Assembly: GCA_019429055.1 (NCBI GenBank)
Contig: JAHYJP010000006.1
Location: 1-50,439 of the forward strand
Source: Bacteroidales bacterium
GTDB taxonomy: Bacteria > Bacteroidota > Bacteroidia > Bacteroidales > UBA7960
DNA: 50,439 nucleotides
Direction of reading: 5' to 3'
This document shows positions 44,429-50,439 of the stretch, piece by piece. Made by a program: the position numbers and the translations under genes. Positions within the stretch are counted from its first letter, which is position 1; each line of letters begins with the position of its first letter. The notes beneath the pieces are model-generated. The model was not told the DNA's origin, did not search any database, and saw nothing but the letters and a program-made list of their open reading frames with translations.

Positions 44429-45664
44429 ATGAAATTGTTTTTTTTCAAGTCAGCCGTTTTGTTCTCAGCTATTGCGGTACTTTTTAATTCCCCTGCTAAT
44501 GCTCAGGGAAGTGATGTAGATTATGGAGATATTCTGGGACAAAGGGTAAATACCATCACCACTGCTGTACCTTTTTTAATGATTGCTCCTGATGCTCGCT
44601 CAGGTGCTATGGGAGATGTGGGAGTTTCTACCAGACCCGATGCCAATTCTATGCACTGGAATCCTGCCAAATATGCATTTGTTGAACAGGATATGGGCCT
44701 TACACTGAATTACACACCATGGCTCAGAAATCTGGTAAATGATATTAACCTGTCTTACCTAAGTGGTTTTATGCGGATTGATGAATTGCAAACCGTAGCG
44801 GCTTCTCTGGTTTTCTTTTCTCTGGGCGACATCCAGTTTACCGATGAGGCTGGTAATCCGCAGGGTATTTACCGTCCGAGCGAATTTGCCATTGATATGG
44901 CTTATGCCAGAAAACTGGGTGAACATATCTCAGGTGGTATTGCAGTAAGATACATCCATTCAAACCTTACCCAGGGACAAGATGTGGGATCAATGGAAAC
45001 CAGACCCGGAAGGGCACTGGCAGCTGATGTTTCGGTTTATTACCAAAGAGAACTTGACTGGAGAACTACACCTGCCAATTTTTCCTGGGGTGTCAACATC
45101 TCCAATATTGGTAATAAAATTTCCTATTCCGATGATATTAACTCAAACTTTATTCCTATTAATCTAAGATTAGGTCCCACTCTTTCACTTGATCTGGATG
45201 CTTACAACTCAATCGCTTTCAGTCTTGACCTCAATAAGCTGCTGGTTCCGACTCCGCCCATTTACGCGAGAGATGAAAGCGGACAAGTAATTGTTGATGC
45301 CGATAATAATTATGTTATCCAGGAAGGAAGAGATCCCAACCGTTCGGTTGTTGCCGGTATGTTTGGCTCATTCAATGACGCACCCGGCGGTTTTCGTGAA
45401 GAATTACAGGAACTTACATACGGTGCAGGTATTGAATACTGGTACGACAGGCAATTTGCCATTCGTGGCGGTTATTTTCACGAGCACGAGAACAAGGGTA
45501 ACCGCAAATATTTTACCCTGGGCCTCGGTTTAAAGTATAATGTTTTCGGGCTTGATTTCTCTTATATCATTCCTGTAATGCAAAGAAGTCCGCTGGAAAA
45601 TGTATTGCGCTTTTCACTTTCCTTTGATTTTGATGCCATTGCAGCTCCGCAGGACAGAAGGTAA
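44429..45664 (+). CDS. porV: Type IX secretion outer-membrane protein PorV
   Basis: PorV is a FadL-like beta-barrel that collects folded cargo from the secretion pore and passes it to PorU. The 411-aa protein has a signal peptide cut near NSPANAQ, then the conserved N-terminal stretch AVPFLMIAPDARSGAMGDVG and NSMHWNPAKYAF, followed by barrel strands ending in FSLSFDFDAI. The AVPFLMIAPDARSGAMGD segment is characteristic of PorV rather than of other FadL relatives. Its stop codon overlaps the start of ispF (TAATG), a sign of translational coupling. Length is normal. Confidence 0.95.
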   Translation: MKLFFFKSAVLFSAIAVLFNSPANAQGSDVDYGDILGQRVNTITTAVPFLMIAPDARSGAMGDVGVSTRPDANSMHWNPAKYAFVEQDMGLTLNYTPWLRNLVNDINLSYLSGFMRIDELQTVAASLVFFSLGDIQFTDEAGNPQGIYRPSEFAIDMAYARKLGEHISGGIAVRYIHSNLTQGQDVGSMETRPGRALAADVSVYYQRELDWRTTPANFSWGVNISNIGNKISYSDDINSNFIPINLRLGPTLSLDLDAYNSIAFSLDLNKLLVPTPPIYARDESGQVIVDADNNYVIQEGRDPNRSVVAGMFGSFNDAPGGFREELQELTYGAGIEYWYDRQFAIRGGYFHEHENKGNRKYFTLGLGLKYNVFGLDFSYIIPVMQRSPLENVLRFSLSFDFDAIAAPQDRR

Positions 45665-46173
45665 TGAATTTCAAAGTAGGCTTCGGATACGATGTTCACA
45701 GGCTTGAAAAGGGCTGCCATCTCACTGTTGGTGGATTGACAATTCCCTTTGAAAAGGGATCAGTTGGTCATTCTGATGCAGATGTACTTATTCATGCCAT
45801 TATGGATGCGCTGCTTGGAGCTGCTGGTCTCAGAGACATCGGTTACCACTTCCCCGATACAGATAATAAATACAAAGGTGCCGACAGTAAGGAGTTGCTC
45901 AGGCAAACTCTTGTCTTACTGAAGCAAAAAGGATTTGTTGTTGGAAATATTGATGCAACGGTTTCTTTGCAAAAGCCCAGAATAGCAGACTACATTCCGG
46001 AAATGAGGCAAATTCTCTCGGAGATCATTCAAATACCGGTCGAAGATATTTCTGTTAAAGCAACCACCACCGAAAAACTGGGCTTTGTTGGCGAAGGGAA
46101 AGGAATTGCAGCACAAGCTGTGGTTTTGATTTATAAATCCAGAAGAACCGGTTTCCTGAAGTTTTTTAACTGA
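45664..46173 (+). CDS. ispF: 2-C-methyl-D-erythritol 2,4-cyclodiphosphate synthase
   Basis: IspF closes the cyclic diphosphate in the methylerythritol phosphate route to isoprenoids. The 169-aa protein has the metal-binding GYDVHRLEKG, the loop HSDADVLIHAIMDALLGA, GLRDIGYHFPDTDNKYKGAD, and the C-terminal KATTTEKLGFVGEGKGIA. All zinc and substrate residues of the trimeric enzyme are visible. Its ATG overlaps the porV stop by one base, so it is likely translated by ribosomes finishing porV. It ends 3 bases before the convergent lptB stop. Confidence 0.97.
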   Translation: MNFKVGFGYDVHRLEKGCHLTVGGLTIPFEKGSVGHSDADVLIHAIMDALLGAAGLRDIGYHFPDTDNKYKGADSKELLRQTLVLLKQKGFVVGNIDATVSLQKPRIADYIPEMRQILSEIIQIPVEDISVKATTTEKLGFVGEGKGIAAQAVVLIYKSRRTGFLKFFN

Positions 46174-46176
46174 TGA

Positions 46177-46902
46177 TTACCTTCTGAGTTCAAACTTCTC
46201 ACCCAGATAAACCTTTCTTACCTGCTCATCATTGGCAAGTTCATCTGCCGAACCTGCCTTCAGTATTGAGCCTTCAAATAAAAGATAGGCACGGTCAGTA
46301 ATGTTAAGCGTTTCGTGAACATTGTGGTCGGTAATCAATACCCCGATGTTTTTATTTTTTAGCTGACTGACTATGGTCTGAATATCCTCTACGGCAATGG
46401 GATCCACGCCTGCAAAAGGCTCGTCGAGCAAAATAAATTTCGGGTCAACTGCCAGTGATCGGGCTATTTCTGTTCGCCTTCTTTCTCCACCTGAAAGGGT
46501 AATACCTTTGCTTTTCCTTATGTGCGCCAAGCCAAACTCGTCTAGCAGAGTTTCCAGCTTTTCGTCCTGCTCTTCTTTGGTTTTGTTGGTGAATTCAAGC
46601 ACAGCTTTTATATTGTCCTCAACACTCAAACTCCTGAAAACACTTGCTTCCTGGGCGAGGTACCCGATTCCCCGCTGTGCTCTTTTATACATCGGTTCTT
46701 TGGTGATCTCGGTATTTTCAAGAAAAATACGACCCTCGTTGGGCTTGATCAGGCCAACGATCATATAAAAGGTTGTGGTTTTTCCGGCACCATTGGGGCC
46801 GAGCAGTCCAACGATTTCTCCCTGGCTTACTTCCACGGAAACGTGGTTTACAACCGTTCTTTTCTTGTATTTTTTAACCAGATCCTTTGTAAAAAGCTTC
46901 AT
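46177..46902 (-). CDS. lptB: Lipopolysaccharide export ABC transporter ATP-binding protein
   Basis: LptB powers extraction of lipopolysaccharide from the inner membrane by LptFG. The 241-aa protein has Walker [21 protein letters not shown], the Q-loop in [17 protein letters not shown], the signature [15 protein letters not shown], and Walker [21 protein letters not shown], with the switch histidine in [11 protein letters not shown]. The [10 protein letters not shown] segment is typical of LptB. Length is normal. It is downstream of kdsD, which supplies a precursor of the Kdo sugar, so both genes serve lipopolysaccharide. The LptFG partners are not in the window. Confidence 0.96.
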   Translation of the reverse strand: MKLFTKDLVKKYKKRTVVNHVSVEVSQGEIVGLLGPNGAGKTTTFYMIVGLIKPNEGRIFLENTEITKEPMYKRAQRGIGYLAQEASVFRSLSVEDNIKAVLEFTNKTKEEQDEKLETLLDEFGLAHIRKSKGITLSGGERRRTEIARSLAVDPKFILLDEPFAGVDPIAVEDIQTIVSQLKNKNIGVLITDHNVHETLNITDRAYLLFEGSILKAGSADELANDEQVRKVYLGEKFELRR

Positions 46903-46947
46903 GTCGGGTAATTAATGTTTTTATGGGTTATGTCTGAAAACCCGCGG

Positions 46948-46955
46948 CAAAGGTA
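46948..46955 (-). promoter_or_regulatory. Candidate -7 promoter element for lptB
   Basis: On the minus strand the sequence reads TACCTTTG, a full TAnnTTTG match, 45 bases upstream of the lptB ATG, in the 78-base gap after the CMD-family gene. Confidence 0.55.
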
Positions 46956-46980
46956 GAAAATAACGGGAAAACCTGCCTGT

Positions 46981-47319
46981 TTATTTTGTTTTTTCAAGTT
47001 CTTCCCAAAATTCAACAGCTCTTCGCAAATGGGGGATAACAATGGTTCCGCCTACTATATTGGAGATGGCAAAAACTTCAAAAACTTCATTTTTGGTTAC
47101 TCCCAGCTCAAAGCATTTCTGCAAATGATATTTCACACAGTCATCACACCTTAAAACCATAGATGCAGAAAGTCCGATCATCTCTTTCACCTTCGAACTC
47201 AACGCCCCATCGGTGTATGTATTGGTGTCCAGATTGAAAAGCCTTTTCAATACCAGGTTGTCGGCATCCAGGATCTTTTCGTTCATTTTCTGGCGGTATT
47301 CATTAAATTCGTTGATCAT
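46981..47319 (-). CDS. Carboxymuconolactone decarboxylase (AhpD-like) family protein
   Basis: This 112-aa protein is a small all-helical CMD domain with the AhpD-type redox motif C58-D-D-C61-x3-H65 in RCDDCVKYHLQKC. Such proteins have thiol-disulfide peroxidase-type activity rather than the decarboxylase activity of the name. It lies between kdsD and lptB on the same strand, 56 bases after kdsD. Co-occurrence with those lipopolysaccharide genes is common in Bacteroidota, but its cellular role is unproven. Confidence 0.92.
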   Translation of the reverse strand: MINEFNEYRQKMNEKILDADNLVLKRLFNLDTNTYTDGALSSKVKEMIGLSASMVLRCDDCVKYHLQKCFELGVTKNEVFEVFAISNIVGGTIVIPHLRRAVEFWEELEKTK

Positions 47320-47375
47320 AAAATGGTTTTTAAATTTGTTTTGATCCTATGGTTCATAAGCTTTCTGAAAGATAA

Positions 47376-48341
47376 TTAAATAATTCCTTCGTTCAGGATA
47401 TCATGAAGATGTACAATTCCCAAATAAGTATCGCCATCCACAACCAGTAACTGGGTAATATTGTTTTGCCTCATAAGTTGTAATGCATCAATGGCCAGTG
47501 TGTCTTTTTGAATAGTTTTAGGGTTTCGGCTCATGATATTTTCTGCCTTGAGTGTTTCCAGATTGTTTCCTTTCTGGAGCATTCGCCTCAGATCGCCGTC
47601 TGTTATGATCCCCTTCAATGAATTGTTTTGCACTACTGCTGTAGCCCCCAATCTTTTACTGCTGATCTCCAGGATAATATCCTTGATATTGGCTGACTGG
47701 TTCACTTCCGGTTTTTCATTGTTGATGTAAAGATCGCCTACTTTAAGATACAGTTGTTTGCCCAGCGCCCCTCCCGGATGATATCGTGCAAAATCCTTTG
47801 TAGAAAACCCCCTGCATTGCAGAAGAGCAATTGCCAGTGCATCACCCATTACCAGTTGTGCAGTGGTACTGGTGGTAGGAGCAGGATTGCCGGGACTGGC
47901 TTCTTTTTCAACTGTGGTATTGATTATGAGATCAGCTTGCCGGGCAAGATAAGAATCAAGATTGCCTACCATTGCAATCAGGCAACTGCCCAGCGATTTC
48001 AGCATGGGAGTAAGTACTTTTATCTCAGGGCTATTACCACTGTTACTAATGCAAATGGTAATGTCTTCCTGCTGAACAATACCCAGATCGCCATGAATGG
48101 CATCGGCAGCATGCATAAAAATGGCCGGTGTACCTGTTGAATTCAGCGTAGCGACGATTTTTTCAGCTATTATGGCACTTTTTCCAATACCGGTAATTAC
48201 CACCCTGCCCTTGCTTTCAATAATCTTTTCAACACTTTTGGCAAAGTCGTCGTTAATATATTTTTTTAGGTTGGAAATGGCCTGAGCCTCTATGGTTATG
48301 GTGTTTACGGCAGAGGCCTTGATCTCTTCGCGACTTTTCAA
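47376..48341 (-). CDS. kdsD: Arabinose-5-phosphate isomerase (KdsD/KpsF)
   Basis: This enzyme interconverts ribulose 5-phosphate and arabinose 5-phosphate, the precursor of Kdo in lipopolysaccharide. The 321-aa protein has an N-terminal SIS domain (about 30-180) with VVITGIGKSAIIAEKIVATL and HAADAIHGDLGIVQQEDI, plus ISNSGNSPEI and the catalytic region FARYHPGGALGKQL. Two CBS domains follow (about 205-260 and 270-320). The layout is standard for KdsD/KpsF. It is divergent from recQ and heads the kdsD-CMD-lptB set, with its own -7 box upstream. Confidence 0.96.
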   Translation of the reverse strand: MKSREEIKASAVNTITIEAQAISNLKKYINDDFAKSVEKIIESKGRVVITGIGKSAIIAEKIVATLNSTGTPAIFMHAADAIHGDLGIVQQEDITICISNSGNSPEIKVLTPMLKSLGSCLIAMVGNLDSYLARQADLIINTTVEKEASPGNPAPTTSTTAQLVMGDALAIALLQCRGFSTKDFARYHPGGALGKQLYLKVGDLYINNEKPEVNQSANIKDIILEISSKRLGATAVVQNNSLKGIITDGDLRRMLQKGNNLETLKAENIMSRNPKTIQKDTLAIDALQLMRQNNITQLLVVDGDTYLGIVHLHDILNEGII

Positions 48342-48407
48342 TGTTAATGGTCTTTAAAATGAAAAATTATTTTTGTACGGAAATTTATTAATAGTAAATT
48401 TACTCTG

Positions 48408-48415
48408 CAAACCTA
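48408..48415 (-). promoter_or_regulatory. Candidate -7 promoter element for kdsD
   Basis: On the minus strand the sequence reads TAGGTTTG, a full TAnnTTTG match, 67 bases upstream of the kdsD ATG, in the 244-base gap shared with divergent recQ. Nothing else is visible in that gap apart from AT-rich DNA. Confidence 0.5.
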
Positions 48416-48585
48416 CTGAATTTTTTCTTTCGGTTTTTTTGAATCCGCAATTTGCGTTGGTTTTGTAATAATATGAATTAATTTTCAGATTATTACAATT
48501 CAACTGTTTTAACCACAAAATTCAAGAAATTCCCGGTTATGGTTCAGGGGGTTAATTTTAGAAATTTAATTTGCGAAATACAAGA

Positions 48586-50439
48586 ATGGAGACTAAAAGT
48601 GATGTTTCTCTTAAGGCGCTCTTAAAGCAGATTTTTGGCTATGATAAATTTAAGGGAGATCAGGAAGCCATCATTCACAATCTTTTAAAAGGAGAAGATA
48701 GTTTTGTTATTATGCCCACAGGGGGTGGCAAGTCAATGTGTTATCAGTTGCCTGCGCTTATAAGCCCCGGTACGGCTATTATTGTTTCCCCGCTTATCGC
48801 ATTGATGAAGAACCAGGTTGATGCCATCAGAAATTTTGCATCTTACGATAGTATTGCGCATGTTTTGAACTCATCACTCTCCAAGGCTGAAATTATCCAG
48901 GTAAAACGCGATCTGAGCATTGGCCTGACCAAATTGTTGTATGTAGCTCCTGAGTCACTCACCAAAGAAGAGAATGTTGAATTTCTTAAAACCCTCGACA
49001 TTTCATTTGTTGCTGTTGACGAAGCCCATTGTATTTCGGAATGGGGACACGATTTCAGACCTGAATACCGGCGTCTGCGTTCCATCATTGAAGCGTTTGA
49101 TAAGAAAATACCTGTTATGGCACTTACGGCTACTGCAACACCCAAAGTGCAGCATGATATCATGAAAAACCTGAATATGCTCAATGCACAGGTTTTTAAA
49201 TCATCATTCAACCGGCCCAATCTTTATTATGAAATACGTTCCAAAAAGGAAGATGTAAATAAGCAGATCATAAGGTATATCAACAACCACCGGGGTAAAT
49301 CGGGCATTATATATTGCCTGAGCCGGAAAAAAGTGGAGGAGATGGCCGAAACCCTTCAGGTAAACGGAATAAATGCTTTGCCCTATCATGCCGGCCTGGA
49401 TTCGCAGGTAAGAGTATCTACCCAGGATAAGTTTCTCAAGGAAGATATTGATGTTATTGTTGCTACCATTGCTTTTGGGATGGGTATTGATAAACCCGAT
49501 GTGAGATTTGTAATACACTATGATATTCCCAAAAGTCTTGAATCCTATTACCAGGAAACCGGCCGCGCGGGGCGCGATGATGGCGAGGGAAACTGTATTA
49601 CCTTTTACTCGTACGATGATATTCAGAAACTGGAAAAATTCCTGAAAGGAAAACCCGTTGCAGAACAGGAAATTGGAACCCAACTTCTGCTGGAAACAGT
49701 TTCCTATGCAGAGTCTTCTATATGCCGCAGAAAACTGCTTCTGAGTTACTTCGGAGAAGTGTATGAAGAGGAAAATTGCAACTCATGTGATAATTGTTTA
49801 AATCCAAGAGAAAAATTTGAAGGAAAAGAATATATTTGCCAATTATTAGAAACTATACTGGCAGTAAAAGAAATTTTTAAAACCAAACATGTAATTAACG
49901 TTATTATGGGAAAAAGTACCGGAGCTGTAAAATCCTGTAAACATCATCAGCTTGAAGTATTTGGCAAAGGAGCCGACAATGATGAAAAGTTCTGGCAAAG
50001 TATTGTAAGGCAGAGTATTATTGAAAGATTGGTGGAGAAGGATATTGAAAATTACGGCACCCTGAAAGTAACCAAAAAAGGAAAGGAATTTCTCGAAAAT
50101 CCTAAGTCTGTTAAAGTAAGCAAAGACAGAAATATGGATGACAGCGATGATGACTTCAAAGGCGGCGCAGCCAAAACCAGTGCCACCGATAAAATTTTGT
50201 TTGCGCTGCTGAAGGATCTGAGAAAAGAGATTGCCAAAAAGAATGACCTGCCGCCATTTGTGATCTTTCAGGATCCGAGCCTTGAAGATATGGCCATACA
50301 GTACCCGATAAAGATCGAAGAACTTAAGCAAATATCAGGCGTTGGCTCGGGCAAAGCAGAGCGATTCGGAAAACCATTCGTTGAACTCATTAAGAATTAT
50401 GTAGAAGAGAATGAGATTGAACGGCCCATGGATATGGTG
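48586..50439 (+). CDS. recQ: ATP-dependent DNA helicase RecQ (3' end cut by window)
   Basis: An open reading frame of 618 codons starts at ATG 48586 and runs to the right edge without a stop. Helicase motifs are I (FVIMPTGGGKSMCYQLPAL, about 42-60), II (DEAHCISEWGHDFRPEYRRL), III (MALTATAT), V (ATIAFGMGIDKPDVRFVIH) and VI (SYYQETGRAGRDDGEG). The zinc-binding region has CRRKLLLSYFGE followed by C-x(n)-CDNC. A winged-helix RQC segment and, near the edge, the start of an HRDC domain follow (IKIEELKQISGVGSGKAERF). RecQ unwinds DNA in recombination and fork repair. Confidence 0.97.
   Translation, partial: METKSDVSLKALLKQIFGYDKFKGDQEAIIHNLLKGEDSFVIMPTGGGKSMCYQLPALISPGTAIIVSPLIALMKNQVDAIRNFASYDSIAHVLNSSLSKAEIIQVKRDLSIGLTKLLYVAPESLTKEENVEFLKTLDISFVAVDEAHCISEWGHDFRPEYRRLRSIIEAFDKKIPVMALTATATPKVQHDIMKNLNMLNAQVFKSSFNRPNLYYEIRSKKEDVNKQIIRYINNHRGKSGIIYCLSRKKVEEMAETLQVNGINALPYHAGLDSQVRVSTQDKFLKEDIDVIVATIAFGMGIDKPDVRFVIHYDIPKSLESYYQETGRAGRDDGEGNCITFYSYDDIQKLEKFLKGKPVAEQEIGTQLLLETVSYAESSICRRKLLLSYFGEVYEEENCNSCDNCLNPREKFEGKEYICQLLETILAVKEIFKTKHVINVIMGKSTGAVKSCKHHQLEVFGKGADNDEKFWQSIVRQSIIERLVEKDIENYGTLKVTKKGKEFLENPKSVKVSKDRNMDDSDDDFKGGAAKTSATDKILFALLKDLRKEIAKKNDLPPFVIFQDPSLEDMAIQYPIKIEELKQISGVGSGKAERFGKPFVELIKNYVEENEIERPMDMV

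Noticed and set aside
1-50439. CRISPR arrays, rRNA operons, prophage, defence islands
   Set aside because: None seen: no regularly spaced repeats, no rRNA sequence, and no integrase, transposase, restriction or Cas genes were found.

Overview
This window looks like a chromosomal segment of a free-living Bacteroidota (Bacteroidales/Marinilabiliales-like), though I cannot name a genus. The evidence is a type IX secretion (T9SS) locus (gldJ, a porP/sprF-type gene, porU, porV), a secreted protein with a T9SS sorting domain, a DUF4783 protein, a Bacteroidota-type ECF sigma factor, weak Shine-Dalgarno signals, and the Bacteroidetes -7 promoter consensus TAnnTTTG in front of many genes. No rRNA, CRISPR array, phage or complete insertion sequence was seen. 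Most of the window is housekeeping content.

Layout. 1-185: 3' tail of a LuxR-type regulator gene and a tRNA-Val. 386-4453 (minus): three-gene acyl-CoA (propionyl-CoA type) carboxylase operon, split by a small GxxExxY gene lying between inverted repeats. 4779-6056: thioredoxin fused to thioredoxin reductase. 6121-8161: an unknown gene, rlmH and a DUF4783 protein. 8276-13045: SLC13-type permease with RCK_C domains, MscS channel, long-chain acyl-CoA synthetase. 13104-16321: queA, an uncharacterised methyltransferase, MnmD-type tRNA methyltransferase and a NUDIX hydrolase, with a short tandem-repeat tract. 16366-18082: tRNA-Gly, tRNA-Tyr, a broken M48 protease gene, arfB, and two copies of a palindromic MITE-like repeat. 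18113-20706 (minus): pepD, a PqqD-like gene, rsmG. 20871-26371: glucosaminidase/LysM protein, comEC, a SpoIID-domain protein, lpxB. 26501-31264: pheA, a WYL regulator, uvrA. 31445-35920: a T9SS cargo protein, an ECF sigma factor, murB, a membrane protein. 35987-46173: murF-gldJ-porP-like (minus) divergent from porU-porV-ispF (plus). 46177-50439: lptB, a CMD-family protein and kdsD (minus), divergent from recQ, which runs off the right edge.

How the genes work together. The largest functional block is T9SS and cell envelope. PorV shuttles cargo and PorU is the sortase that removes the sorting domain and attaches cargo to the surface; GldJ is a lipoprotein of the machinery, and the window carries at least one likely substrate (31445-32971). 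Envelope synthesis is represented by murB, murF, lpxB, kdsD, lptB and ispF. The most unusual items are the inverted-repeat-flanked GxxExxY cassette inside the carboxylase operon, the paired MITE-like palindromes placed between convergent genes, the N-terminal Trx-TrxR fusion, two overlapping perfect 14-bp palindromes upstream of an unknown gene, and a murB promoter that overlaps a terminator-like hairpin. I did not find a clear, self-contained new defence or mobile system.
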